A DNA stretch of 64,000 nt. Origin: a virus. Made by a program: the position numbers and the translations under genes. The notes beneath the pieces are model-generated. The model did not search any database, was not told where the DNA came from, and saw only the letters and a program-made list of their open reading frames with translations. Numbering within the stretch: the first letter of the stretch is position 1; each line of letters starts with the position of its first letter. Shown piece after piece: positions 15,017 through 23,108 of the stretch. Where the stretch lies: positions 1 through 64,000 of the IMG/VR virus record IMGVR_UViG_3300028840_005768. One strand, 5' to 3'.

Positions 15017-16447
15017 TTATGCGGCAAAGGCCACGATGATGTCAATGAGGAACTGCTGGAAGTCGCGCGAGTTGTCGGTGGCGCCAGTGATGTAGTGGGC
15101 TACCTCTTCCAGGGCGGTCTTGAGCAGATACTTGCTCATACCACTGGCGATATCGTCGCGGATGTAGACGTGGTCGCCCTGTTGGAATCCAAGCGTCTCG
15201 CTTTCGGCATGCATGATGTCACGGTAACAGGCGACCTGCGGAGGGATCTTGCCCTGCGTCATTTTGAGATTCTCGATCCAGCCCCAGACCGTCGCCACTG
15301 CCTGGTTGGCTGCATCGGTTGCCGGGAGGATCTCTTTGCCGTTCTTCTCGTTTTCGCTCAAAAGTCGGTCCGCGGTTTTGATTCCCGTCTGAGTGGCACC
15401 GACAATCCATGCGCTTGGCTTGATGGATTGCGTCTCGTACCCTTTGCGGGCGACCAGCTCCGCCTGTTTGACGGAGGAGTCACATAGGACGGCGTCACCG
15501 GCCGCCTCCTTCCAGGCCCCTTGCCACGCCGCTTGTTTCTCTTCGGATGGCTGTTGCCATGAGGGGCAGAGGTAATAGGGATCGAGCCCCGACTCGAATG
15601 TCGTCTCGTCATTGAGTAGGCTGCTGAACACGGTCGCCAGAGTCGTGGCGTCAGCGGCCGAGATCAAGCGCGCGCACGCTGCTCGAATCGTGTACTCGCT
15701 GCTGTTGCGTGATTCGTCGATCTCCAATTCGTGCGGCCTGAAGTTGTAGTCGAAGAGGCTCGGGTCCTTGGTTTCGGCGATCTCTCGCACAAAGACGCCA
15801 CAGCGGTACACCATCGGCGTCAGACCATTGCCGAGGTTACGGTCAGCCTTGTGCAGGATCGACTTGTGAACCTGCGAGGGGTCATGGGAGAAGTGCAGGA
15901 ACCGGCGAGGCAGCTCCCCATAGTAGCGCTGCACTTCCTGGCTCAATTCGATGAAGATTCGCGTGTAGTCATCTTTCGCTCGACGACGGCTTTCGTCGAC
16001 CACGGTGACGGTGAGCCGGTCTGCATCCTTGGCGGCAACGAAATCGCCTTCCTGGCGGATGGTACGATCGATGGCGTTGGCGATGAATTCGCGCAATCCC
16101 ATGCCGAGATCCGTCCAGTCAATCGACCCGAAATCGAGGCACCAGCCCAGGTCGAGTAGCTTGGTCGACGTGCCACCCATCTGACACATGACCTTTCGCA
16201 CGCGCTTCTCGGTGAGACCGTCATTGACGGTTTCGTCTTTGGTGAAGAATTCCAGGCGGGTCCGGCCGCAGTAGATGCACACCTTCAACCCGGCACGAAG
16301 CAGTATGTTGATCGCATGCTTCGCGCCGGAGCCGAATTGACCGCTCGTGCCGGCCACGCCACAACCACGCGTGGTCGACATGCCGAGCAGGGTGTAGCCT
16401 TCAACGGGGGCAACGCCGGGGTTTTGAATCATCAAGTACTGCATCAA
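15017..16447 (-). CDS. GHKL-type ATPase with degenerate peptidase-like tail
   Basis: 476 residues. G-Q-F-G-S-G-A-K-H-A-I (36-46) resembles the glycine-rich lid of GHKL (gyrase/Hsp90/kinase/MutL) ATPases, and R-E-F-I-A-N-A-I-D (about 118-126) resembles the N-box. The order of the motifs is permuted compared with MutL. The C-terminal 70 residues (L-E-E-V-A-H-Y-I-T-G-A-T-D...R-D-F-Q-Q-F-L) resemble a zinc-peptidase helix in which the first His of HExxH is replaced. The family occurs in large phages. A chaperone-like or DNA-transaction role is inferred only from the fold. Confidence 0.6.
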   Translation of the reverse strand: MMQYLMIQNPGVAPVEGYTLLGMSTTRGCGVAGTSGQFGSGAKHAINILLRAGLKVCIYCGRTRLEFFTKDETVNDGLTEKRVRKVMCQMGGTSTKLLDLGWCLDFGSIDWTDLGMGLREFIANAIDRTIRQEGDFVAAKDADRLTVTVVDESRRRAKDDYTRIFIELSQEVQRYYGELPRRFLHFSHDPSQVHKSILHKADRNLGNGLTPMVYRCGVFVREIAETKDPSLFDYNFRPHELEIDESRNSSEYTIRAACARLISAADATTLATVFSSLLNDETTFESGLDPYYLCPSWQQPSEEKQAAWQGAWKEAAGDAVLCDSSVKQAELVARKGYETQSIKPSAWIVGATQTGIKTADRLLSENEKNGKEILPATDAANQAVATVWGWIENLKMTQGKIPPQVACYRDIMHAESETLGFQQGDHVYIRDDIASGMSKYLLKTALEEVAHYITGATDNSRDFQQFLIDIIVAFAA

Positions 16448-16668
16448 GCCCTCACAAGTTGGTGGAGTCCGCCTCGGTCAAGCCAAGAGTCGATCAGGGT
16501 GGTAAAGTGTTTGGCGACCGTCTTCCGACCGTGCTTTCGACGAAGACCGTAGTAGGGATTCCCGCGCATCCAAGAGATGAAGGCGACCCGGTATTCCTGG
16601 CCTGATTCCAGGCCGGGGATTTGGGGAAAGCCGATGACACGAAATTTCTGGCCTTCTCGGAGTTTCAT
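16444..16668 (-). CDS. Small beta-rich protein
   Basis: 74 residues from ATG 16668 (ATGA overlap). Begins M-K-L-R-E-G-Q-K-F-R-V-I-G and reads like a small SH3-like domain with a basic middle (Y-G-L-R-R-K-H-G-R-K). Possible nucleic-acid binder. Confidence 0.6.
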   Translation of the reverse strand: MKLREGQKFRVIGFPQIPGLESGQEYRVAFISWMRGNPYYGLRRKHGRKTVAKHFTTLIDSWLDRGGLHQLVRA

Positions 16669-17105
16669 GCTGCCAGCTCCGCTTGGAGTTCCTGCCACTC
16701 GGCGTGCCGTTGGCTGCTGTCGAAGTCGATGTGCGTCTCGCTGCCGTCGTAGTTCCACTGGTCTGCCATCCGTCCCAACGTCTTGAGCAGTTCGGCCGCT
16801 TCCGGCATTAAACGCGGTGTCTCCTCCTGCTCCATCATCAGCCGGCAGAATCGATCGGTTCCCCGCGCATCGTTGATTTCGTGCTCCAGCTCCCAGTACC
16901 GTCGATTGTGGATGGGGTGCGGGTAGTCGCGGATGATGATGTTCAGGGACTGGCCGCCGGAGTAACGCTCAATGCGGACGCTGTATCGGCAGGCCGGTAG
17001 CTGATCGGCGGCGACTGCGGCCTTGATCTCGGCACGCAACCGCTTGGCGATCTTGGCAATGTCCAGGCCTCTTTCGTACTTGTCGCTGTAGGTGATCTCG
17101 TACAT
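16665..17105 (-). CDS. LPD29-domain-like protein
   Basis: 146 residues. The N-terminal 65 residues (D-I-A-K-I-A-K-R-L-R-A-E-I-K-A-A...Y-S-V-R...Y-S-G-G) match the large polyvalent-protein-associated domain LPD29, usually part of giant MGE-encoded polyproteins and here stand-alone. ATG 17105 has AGGAGG upstream and promoter 17122-17150. Confidence 0.7.
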   Translation of the reverse strand: MYEITYSDKYERGLDIAKIAKRLRAEIKAAVAADQLPACRYSVRIERYSGGQSLNIIIRDYPHPIHNRRYWELEHEINDARGTDRFCRLMMEQEETPRLMPEAAELLKTLGRMADQWNYDGSETHIDFDSSQRHAEWQELQAELAA

Positions 17106-17121
17106 GCTCGCCTCCTAATCA

Positions 17122-17150
17122 ATTATAGGTTGCTAGCAACGTAATGTCAA
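17122..17150 (-). promoter_or_regulatory. Type I promoter, perfect consensus
   Basis: TTGACA (17150-17145), 17-bp spacer, TATAAT (17127-17122). It matches the sigma-70 consensus at every position and is likely the strongest of the set. Confidence 0.95.
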
Positions 17151-17151
17151 A

Positions 17152-17796
17152 TCACAAACGACAAGAACCCGGTAGAAACGGGTTGTAGACCAGTGGATTG
17201 AGGGCTCGCTGTTTCATGCTGGCGACTGCATCGGTGAGACTGAGGGTCCGCACCATGGCATCAAACATCCATGGCTCGCAGTCAGCCCATAGCTCGAAGT
17301 CGGCGTGATCAACGCTGAATAGACTGGCAGAGTGGCGCTCGTTGACCGTGCGGACGTGGGCTGTAAAGCCGAGTACCTCCAGCCGATCGACCAGCGGCAG
17401 CAGCTCGCCGCGCGCATACTTCTTGGCGCCATATCCCTGACTGCTGTAAGTGTGGGAGGAGGCGATCTTCAGCCGGTGCATGCAGCCATCTGGCTTGAAC
17501 TCCACCTCAGGCGCCAGTACATCAAGCAAGTTTTCACGGCGTATTTGTAGATTTCCTAACTCGGCATCTAATTGCAGGATTTCCTGGCCGAGTGGACTAT
17601 TGAGAATGTCATTTCGAATCTCGGTCGCCACTTCTTCAGGAAGTGGATTGAAGATTGTTCGAGCTTGGGGCTGACGTTTCTTCTGTCCGGCGTAAACACG
17701 CTCGTCATACTGTGCTTGTGCCTGCTCGCGTAGAGCTTGCAAGTTGGCTCGCATGTCATTATATGACGTTTGATAGATGGCTTGGTAGGTACTCAT
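17152..17796 (-). CDS. Hypothetical protein
   Basis: 214 residues from ATG 17796 (ATGA overlap). Helical N-terminal 100 residues, with a long E-L-G-N-L-Q-I-R-R-E-N-L helix, then a mixed domain. Not recognised. Confidence 0.6.
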   Translation of the reverse strand: MSTYQAIYQTSYNDMRANLQALREQAQAQYDERVYAGQKKRQPQARTIFNPLPEEVATEIRNDILNSPLGQEILQLDAELGNLQIRRENLLDVLAPEVEFKPDGCMHRLKIASSHTYSSQGYGAKKYARGELLPLVDRLEVLGFTAHVRTVNERHSASLFSVDHADFELWADCEPWMFDAMVRTLSLTDAVASMKQRALNPLVYNPFLPGSCRL

Positions 17797-18230
17797 GCAG
17801 GAAGCCCCTTCAGTCGTCTGTTCAACGTGTCCCATTGGTCGATGCCGATCAAACCCAAGTCATGAACACGTTCGAGCCAGTCTTCCAGAAGTGTCACCAT
17901 GCCTTCAATCTCACCACTCCGCACCTGGAGCTGCCGGTCGACGACCTGCTGCAGAAACAAGGTGTTTGCTTCGCGACTGATAACGTCAAAGCGAAGGCCG
18001 ACGCGGTACATGGTCTCCCCGTCGCCTTCATCTGTGGAGAGGTTGCAGTGATCTCTGGGGTCATCGGTGAAGAAACAGCCCAACTCGCCGAGCTTGTGGT
18101 GCAGGTCGTCCAATGCGCTTTCGGCGTCGGTCCCGACGCCTATGATCGCCATTTGGAAAATGACGGGTTCAATGGTCGCCTCTTGGCAGACACCGAAGTC
18201 GACAATCTGGAAGTCATGAATCGGAATCAT
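17793..18230 (-). CDS. Hypothetical protein
   Basis: 145 residues. ATG 18230 is preferred because the upstream extension would run through the end of the neighbouring gene. Acidic, alpha/beta. Not recognised. Confidence 0.6.
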   Translation of the reverse strand: MIPIHDFQIVDFGVCQEATIEPVIFQMAIIGVGTDAESALDDLHHKLGELGCFFTDDPRDHCNLSTDEGDGETMYRVGLRFDVISREANTLFLQQVVDRQLQVRSGEIEGMVTLLEDWLERVHDLGLIGIDQWDTLNRRLKGLPA

Positions 18231-18441
18231 AGGCTTCAATCTCTTTGTGACGTTGACGGCAGGCTTCCCATGCTGTGTCATCATCAACGTCAAAGACATG
18301 CATCATCCATTCCTGAGCAACAGCAAAGTCAAATGCTGCTGCCGTCTCTTCGTGGGTGGATTGCGTCGTCCACACCATGCGAACGATCTTGACCCCTTGC
18401 CGTTGCGTCAGGAAGATTTGTCTCGGGACGTGTTGACTCAT
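18214..18441 (-). CDS. Small hypothetical protein, leaderless
   Basis: 75 residues, acidic C-terminus. The -10 element of promoter 18451-18479 is only 9 nt from the ATG and there is no ribosome site, so the mRNA should be leaderless. Confidence 0.65.
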   Translation of the reverse strand: MSQHVPRQIFLTQRQGVKIVRMVWTTQSTHEETAAAFDFAVAQEWMMHVFDVDDDTAWEACRQRHKEIEAYDSDS

Positions 18442-18450
18442 ACTATTTCA

Positions 18451-18479
18451 AGTATAGGTTGCTGGTGGCGTTATGTCAA
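18451..18479 (-). promoter_or_regulatory. Type I promoter
   Basis: TTGACA (18479-18474), 17-bp spacer beginning TAACGCCACC, TATACT (18456-18451). Confidence 0.9.
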
Positions 18480-18661
18480 GCAGACTCGTCGATGCTCCAC
18501 TCATTTGATTGGAATGCGTGCCAGCCGTGCCCGAGCCCGGTGGCCACATCATCAAATTGAGCGAGAATCTCTGGAGCATCGGAGACCAGGAGCAATGCTG
18601 TCTTTCCCCGCAGTTCCAGACGACCACCAATGTAGGTCCCACGCTTCATTTTGATTGGCAT
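18476..18661 (-). CDS. Small conserved phage protein
   Basis: 61 residues: Y-I-G-G-R-L-E-L-R-G-K-T-A-L-L-L-V-S then A-Q-F-D-D...L-G-H-G-W-H-A-F, a beta-strand/helix pattern of a small phage family as I recall it. GGAGAG lies before the ATG. Confidence 0.7.
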   Translation of the reverse strand: MPIKMKRGTYIGGRLELRGKTALLLVSDAPEILAQFDDVATGLGHGWHAFQSNEWSIDESA

Positions 18662-18709
18662 TTATTCTCTCCTGTGGTGCATAACCGGATCCCGTCCCCC
18701 GGGGGAAAG

Positions 18710-18811
18710 TCAGATCGGCGTCAGTCGCCGTGCGTACTTGCCGTCGATCTCGAAGCCGCTTCTCTCCAGTACTCTGAACCCGATCTCCACGTTGTCGAAG
18801 AAGTTACGCAT
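18710..18811 (-). CDS. 33-residue peptide
   Basis: ATG 18811 overlaps the stop of the upstream gene; the frame gives a 33-residue basic/aromatic peptide (M-R-N-F-F-D-N-V-E...). The tight coupling supports translation. Not recognised. Confidence 0.5.
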   Translation of the reverse strand: MRNFFDNVEIGFRVLERSGFEIDGKYARRLTPI

Positions 18812-19127
18812 TGCCGCTACTCCCTAGCTGGGTGAACACTTGAATCAGCCCATTCAGATGCATCATGCGTGTGCCGAACTTGTCGATGAAGTCGTGAACC
18901 AGCCAGGGGTTCTCGCAGTCGTCCATTTCCTCCGCCGTGTCGGCGACCTCCTCCAGAAGGCTCTGCTGCATCTGGCCGAGGGCTTTGACCACGCCGGCAC
19001 ACCGCTTGGACAGTTGCGGGTTGGCCTTCTTCCATTGTTCCTGCTGCTGTCGCCCGATCATCTTCGCCAGCAGCTCATTCTGCTGTTCTAGCGCGGCAAG
19101 GATCGCTTTCAGAAGTGCTTCAGGCAT
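18804..19127 (-). CDS. Helical hypothetical protein
   Basis: 107 residues from ATG 19127. Almost entirely helical with a Q/K-rich region (R-Q-Q-Q-E-Q-W-K-K) and an L-L-E-E-V-A-D-T-A-E-E segment; likely a small bundle. Not recognised. Confidence 0.6.
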   Translation of the reverse strand: MPEALLKAILAALEQQNELLAKMIGRQQQEQWKKANPQLSKRCAGVVKALGQMQQSLLEEVADTAEEMDDCENPWLVHDFIDKFGTRMMHLNGLIQVFTQLGSSGNA

Positions 19128-19542
19128 CGGCTTGCCTTTCCAAGAACAGAATGAACCCATCCATCAGTTTGTCGGCGAAGCTGGCCGAGACGCCGCGCAG
19201 CCAGAGACTGATGAAAAGCGCGGCCGCCTTGCGGGCGATGGTCTCGGTTGTGTTGCCAACTAAGATACCACCGTGCTTCCAGCCGAAGCTCCAACCGCCG
19301 AGCCATTCGCCGAGCCATTCGACGGTGACCTCGTTCTCGTGCAACACTGCCTCGTAGTCCCAGGCGTCCGGCTTGCCGTCAACCCAGTCATCCAGGAGCG
19401 GCATGTGTTGTCGAGCGAATGCTTGTCCACGAGCGTTCTTCAGGTATTCTGGCAAGCGATGTTCCACTTCCCAGCAGTTGGTACAGCGCTTAGTTCCGGT
19501 GTAGATGGTTGATTGACCGCATATCTCGCACGGTACTCTCAT
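19120..19542 (-). CDS. Zinc-knuckle phage protein
   Basis: 140 residues. N-terminal C-E-I-C-G-Q...T-G-T-K-R-C-T-N-C-W-E-V-E-H is a zinc knuckle of a family seen in several phages and plasmids. The C-terminal two-thirds is helical with many tryptophans. Confidence 0.7.
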   Translation of the reverse strand: MRVPCEICGQSTIYTGTKRCTNCWEVEHRLPEYLKNARGQAFARQHMPLLDDWVDGKPDAWDYEAVLHENEVTVEWLGEWLGGWSFGWKHGGILVGNTTETIARKAAALFISLWLRGVSASFADKLMDGFILFLERQADA

Positions 19543-19787
19543 TTCCCCGCCCTCCGGCGTGCTTCATCCCGCTCACGGCGAGTCGCTTCCAGATCAAACA
19601 TCAGGTACTTCATGTCAAGCCGCAGCTGGCTGAGCGCTTCCTGCACCAGATCCAGGATCCGCCGTCTTCGCCGAAGAGTTCCTACTAGACGTTCCATGAC
19701 TGGCTCGAGATGTTGACGATGAACGAGGGGCAACTGTTGGATCAGTCTGTTGAGTTCCACTGCTTCTTGAGGTAGATCAGAAGTCAT
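19539..19787 (-). CDS. Small coiled-coil protein
   Basis: 82 residues from ATG 19787; the frame remains open upstream only because it runs antiphase through the repetitive acidic gene. Helical, very basic C-terminus (R-R-E-R-D-E-A-R-R-R-A-G-K). It could pair electrostatically with the acidic protein encoded next to it. Confidence 0.6.
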   Translation of the reverse strand: MTSDLPQEAVELNRLIQQLPLVHRQHLEPVMERLVGTLRRRRRILDLVQEALSQLRLDMKYLMFDLEATRRERDEARRRAGK

Positions 19788-20004
19788 ACTCGTCCTCCTC
19801 CTCATCGTCCCAGTCGCCGTCCCAGTCGTCGTCCCAGTCGTCGCCCCAGTCGTCATCGAAGTCGTCATCGAAGACGTCATAGACTTCATCCAGGGGGTCA
19901 GTGTCCCAGTCGTCTTCCCAGTTGTCTTCCCAGTCGTCGTCATTAAGTTCAAATTCGAATTCATATTCGACTTCGAAATTGTCGTCGTCCCAATCGTTAC
20001 TCAT
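19777..20004 (-). CDS. Extremely acidic Asp/Trp repeat protein
   Basis: 75 residues, of which 43 are Asp or Glu and none Lys or Arg; eight Trp residues recur in D-D-W-D-D units. The composition resembles DNA-mimic proteins (anti-restriction or anti-nucleoid factors), but the repetitive sequence could also be disordered. GAGGTGTT precedes the start, and the flanking genes overlap it on both sides, which supports expression. Confidence 0.75.
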   Translation of the reverse strand: MSNDWDDDNFEVEYEFEFELNDDDWEDNWEDDWDTDPLDEVYDVFDDDFDDDWGDDWDDDWDGDWDDEEEDEYDF

Positions 20005-20321
20005 TTGAACACCTCCCTGGTCTTCGTGCGGATGACTCCAATTTGGATGCCGGCAACCGTCACCCTGTGCTCAGGCTTCTGGACGTCGTCGTCTCCAACC
20101 TGTGACAGGATTTCCATTGCAATGTGTAAACGCTCTTGCTGATGGCAACACATTTCGTGATCTTCTTCGTCACCGCCTTTGACGTTTTTCGCAAGCTGGT
20201 GTAGGTCTAGGTCTACTGCTTCAAGGAGATCGGCGACAGTTGGTTTGTTGAGGAACTGGCCAAACCAACTACCGCCGGCCCGTGCGGTGACTTGAACTTC
20301 GTACAGAGGGACTCGTTGCAT
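20001..20321 (-). CDS. Hypothetical protein
   Basis: 106 residues from ATG 20321 (GGAGAAA upstream). Begins with a beta segment V-P-L-Y-E-V-Q-V-T-A-R-A-G-G. Preceded by a type III promoter-like element. Not recognised. Confidence 0.65.
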   Translation of the reverse strand: MQRVPLYEVQVTARAGGSWFGQFLNKPTVADLLEAVDLDLHQLAKNVKGGDEEDHEMCCHQQERLHIAMEILSQVGDDDVQKPEHRVTVAGIQIGVIRTKTREVFK

Positions 20322-20352
20322 GGGTGATTTCTCCAAGAGATGAATCGGGTAA

Positions 20353-20389
20353 CATCTTAGAATCTCCGAAATGCCACCCGATCGGTTGG
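20353..20389 (-). promoter_or_regulatory. Type III conserved element, copy A
   Basis: On the minus strand: CCAACCG, 12 nt, TTCGGAGATTCTAAGATG. Shared with 31482-31517 and 55514-55550. It lies 32 bp before the start at 20321. Confidence 0.7.
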
Positions 20390-20461
20390 AGAAATCTGGA
20401 AGAAATCCAAAAAGAAACCCGCTCAAGGCGGGTGAATGGGCGGTTCGATTTGCCGTGATTG

Positions 20462-21094
20462 TTAGTATTTCACTTGTACCCTATCGCTTTGTCCGCGAGG
20501 CAGGTCCTCGCAGATGCGTCGATGCTGCTGAGGCCATCCCTTACTATAGTGTCGTGCGAGTTGTCGTTGAAGTTGCTTGATGGCGCGGCGCGCATGCCAT
20601 TTTAGGGTACCTAGCGCAATCCCATGATTGGCCGCAATTTCAGCATACGAGTAACCACGATAAAAGTGCTCACGCACATAGAGTTGTTGTACATCAGAAA
20701 GAGTGGCAATTGCTGCTTGTATTTGGTTGGAGAGTTCATACAATTCAGGTGGGTTACCTCGAGTGGTGGGGTCTACAATCCCCCCATTAATGCATAGTTT
20801 TTTTGCGTGGCCACCTCGCTTTTTCGCCGCTGTGTGATCATACCATTTCTTCACTTCCCGGGCGGCAATGCCAAGAAGCCAAGATTGTATAGGGCGCCGT
20901 TCTGGGTCGTACTTTGCCGGGGTTCTAGCCACAGCAAGCCAGAAGTTTTGCAAACAGTCATCAAGATCCTCACGGCAGACGTACCGTGCGAGGAACTTTC
21001 GAACGCAGCGATTGAACTGATCATGAAGTTGGCGAAAGGCTTCAGGATCTCCTGTCTCTTGGTATTGTTGCAGACTCTCAGCGCAGACTGTCAT
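20462..21094 (-). CDS. ECF-type sigma-70 family factor
   Basis: 210 residues from ATG 21094 (GAGG upstream). Region 2 is visible at about 25-90 (E-D-L-D-D-C-L-Q-N-F-W...R-P-I-Q-S-W-L-L-G-I-A), and region 4 at about 140-185 with a clear helix-turn-helix (Y-S-Y-A-E-I-A...L-G-T-L-K-W-H-A-R-R-A). Region 3 is absent, as in ECF factors. It would redirect host RNA polymerase and may read the type II or III promoters found here. It is the last gene before the integration module. Confidence 0.88.
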   Translation of the reverse strand: MTVCAESLQQYQETGDPEAFRQLHDQFNRCVRKFLARYVCREDLDDCLQNFWLAVARTPAKYDPERRPIQSWLLGIAAREVKKWYDHTAAKKRGGHAKKLCINGGIVDPTTRGNPPELYELSNQIQAAIATLSDVQQLYVREHFYRGYSYAEIAANHGIALGTLKWHARRAIKQLQRQLARHYSKGWPQQHRRICEDLPRGQSDRVQVKY

Positions 21095-21793
21095 TAGATG
21101 TACCTCGATGTAAGAAGTGATGAAGGAGAAGCGGTGAGAGGTGGTCAGGGAGGACCACTGTCGAATGGAATTGTGAATTCCAGATGAGCTGCCCGCACTG
21201 CCCGTACCATTTGATCCTGCCTCCATTACAAGCTTACATTACAAGCAACCGATTGTCCAGTTAAAATTGGTAAAATACCTATGTCCGATAACTGAGTTTG
21301 ATTCGGACTTACTACGTGTGACTGATTTGGCTGTGTCGATTCTGCTTACAGCAACTCGCAGCGTTTCCACGCGAACACATTCGGGTATCATAGTGAAATC
21401 TCAATTTCACTTGGCAATTGGTTGGTGGATTCTGGTCGAATTTGGAAGAACTCCGAAGGGCGGCATGGTATATTGGTTGTCACCGTTTGTCACCGTTGTC
21501 ACCGTTTGTCACCTGAAAATTCGTCAAGAATAGGACCTATTTGACACAGATTTCCAGAGGAGCACTTGACGTAAGCCACTACTAGCCCTTACTTTTCAAG
21601 GACTTAGCGGGAATGAAGTAGTGCTAGGATGCCTGCTCGGGCAGCAACTCGTCTGTGGACTGCCGCTTCTTCTAAGCCCTGTTTCGGAAATGACTTACGT
21701 TGTGTGCTTTTCTTGGATTCACGTCTTTGTCACCCCCTTGTCTCCCCAAATAAGGTAAACTGGATAAGAAGGGTAATCTGAGAGGAGCATCCC
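21095..21793. other. Intergenic control region of the integration module
   Basis: No convincing gene. It separates the divergent sigma-factor gene (-) and integrase gene (+) and should hold their promoters. A weak TGGACA...TAAGCT pair lies near 21225-21255 on the minus strand. TTGTCACC occurs four times at 21477-21513. An inverted CACTAC...GTAGTG pair with 40-50 bp spacing is seen near 21577-21630. The attachment site may lie here, but no core can be identified from one sequence. Confidence 0.6.
21477..21513 (+). repeat. Four helically phased TTGTCACC operator-like repeats
   Basis: Copies start at 21477, 21487, 21496 and 21506, spaced 9-10 bp so that all face one side of the helix. A fifth copy is at 21727, 67 bp before the integrase start. 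They could be integrase arm sites, excisionase sites or repressor operators. Confidence 0.75.
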
Positions 21794-22843
21794 ATGCGAC
21801 AACCGAAACCCTACTGGAAAACCAGTCACCGATGCTGGTACGTGAAGATCGACGGGCGCCACCATCGGCTCGACCCGGACGAAAAGAAGGCTTGGGACCA
21901 GTATCACAAATTGATGGCTGGCCGCGTGGAGCTGACTGCAGATAATCGGGTCACGGATCTAATCAACCAGTTCCTTGACTGGTCGGAACGGAACCATGCC
22001 CCGGAGACCTACCGCTGGTATGAGACTTTCCTGCTTGGTTTCGGCAAATCACTGCTTCCCAGGTTGAAGCTCTCCAAACTCAAGCCGTTCCATCTCACCC
22101 GCTGGCTCGATGGCGCCTACCCGGCGGCGACCACCAGCCCGAGCACCCGGCACGGGGCAACCCGCGCGGTCCAAAGGGCTTTCAACTGGGCCGAGGAGCA
22201 GGGGCTGACGGACCGTAACCCCCTCCGCAAGGTGAAGAAGCCTCGGCCCAACCGCCGGGAGAATTATCTCTGGCCCGAGCAGTACGAGCGGTTCCTGGGA
22301 CTGATCAAGGACGAGCCCTTCCGGGACATCGTCGAGATCCTTCGGCATACCGGCTGCCGGCCGGAAGAGGCTCGCGTGCTGACCGCCGCCGAGTTCAACC
22401 GGCGGGATCGTTGCTGGGATCTGCCGGCCGGGTTCACAGCGAAAACCAAGAAGGCCCGAGCCGTCCCCCTGAACGACCGGGCCTTCGAGATTTGCACGAG
22501 AAAGGCGGAGAGGTTCCCTGAGGGGCCGATCTTCCGCAATACCCGTGGTAATCCCTGGTGGAAGAATGCCTTGGTGGAGCGTTGTCGCCGGCTACGGGCC
22601 AAGGTCGATTTCTATATCTCGCCTTATACGATTCGCCACACGTTTGCCACCGATGCGATTATCCGCGGCGTCGACTTGATCACGATCGCGGAGATCATGG
22701 GCCATGCGAGCCTGGAGATGCTCCAGAGGATTTACCAGCACGTCAGCCAGCGGTCGGACCACGTCCGTAAAGGCGTGGAGAAGGCGACTGAGCACCTTAC
22801 AGGCGGCGACCACGCAGCGGCTCCGTTGAAGATTGTTGGATGA
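21794..22843 (+). CDS. int: Phage-type tyrosine integrase
   Basis: 349 residues. An N-terminal arm-binding-like region (W-Y-V-K-I-D-G-R-H-H-R-L) leads to a core-binding domain and the catalytic domain with R189 (G-C-R-P-E-E-A-R), a lysine around 217-220, the box Y-T-I-R-H-T (R281, H282; the first box His is Tyr), H304 (M-G-H-A-S) and nucleophile Y314. It should carry out site-specific integration. The only large gene on this strand after 4104. Its last 47 bp overlap the convergent excisionase-like gene. Confidence 0.92.
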   Translation: MRQPKPYWKTSHRCWYVKIDGRHHRLDPDEKKAWDQYHKLMAGRVELTADNRVTDLINQFLDWSERNHAPETYRWYETFLLGFGKSLLPRLKLSKLKPFHLTRWLDGAYPAATTSPSTRHGATRAVQRAFNWAEEQGLTDRNPLRKVKKPRPNRRENYLWPEQYERFLGLIKDEPFRDIVEILRHTGCRPEEARVLTAAEFNRRDRCWDLPAGFTAKTKKARAVPLNDRAFEICTRKAERFPEGPIFRNTRGNPWWKNALVERCRRLRAKVDFYISPYTIRHTFATDAIIRGVDLITIAEIMGHASLEMLQRIYQHVSQRSDHVRKGVEKATEHLTGGDHAAAPLKIVG

Positions 22844-23096
22844 GGCGGTCGACGTCTTTGGGATGGATGCGGATTTGACCGTCGATGCGGGAGTGTACCA
22901 ACTTGCCCGTACGACACAGTTCATAGATTTTTCGGTCGCTGACTTGCAGGCGACGGGCGACTTCCATCACGTCGAGGAGCTGGTGCGCCTGGTGCCGATT
23001 TTGGAGCATGGCGTGGGTGAGACAGAGGTTGGAGGCGGCGATCGGGTCGCCGGTCTCCCGGTGAAAACGCCGATAGAGTTCGAGGGTACTTTGCAT
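22797..23096 (-). CDS. Excisionase-like MerR-type helix-turn-helix protein
   Basis: 99 residues from ATG 23096. The C-terminal 55 residues (L-L-D-V-M-E-V-A-R-R-L-Q-V-S-D-R-K-I-Y...I-H-P-K-D-V) fit the HTH_17/excisionase fold. The position tail-to-tail with the integrase supports a role as recombination directionality factor. Confidence 0.8.
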   Translation of the reverse strand: MQSTLELYRRFHRETGDPIAASNLCLTHAMLQNRHQAHQLLDVMEVARRLQVSDRKIYELCRTGKLVHSRIDGQIRIHPKDVDRLIQQSSTEPLRGRRL

Positions 23097-23108
23097 AAGG
23101 GGTTTCTG

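Noticed and set aside
21720-21793. A definite promoter for the integrase
   Set aside because: TAAACT near 21756 has no acceptable -35 box at the right distance, so no call is made.
22833-23108. N-terminal extension of the small plus-strand membrane protein
   Set aside because: The extension is the mirror frame of the excisionase-like gene; the ATG at 23109 directly precedes the membrane segment.
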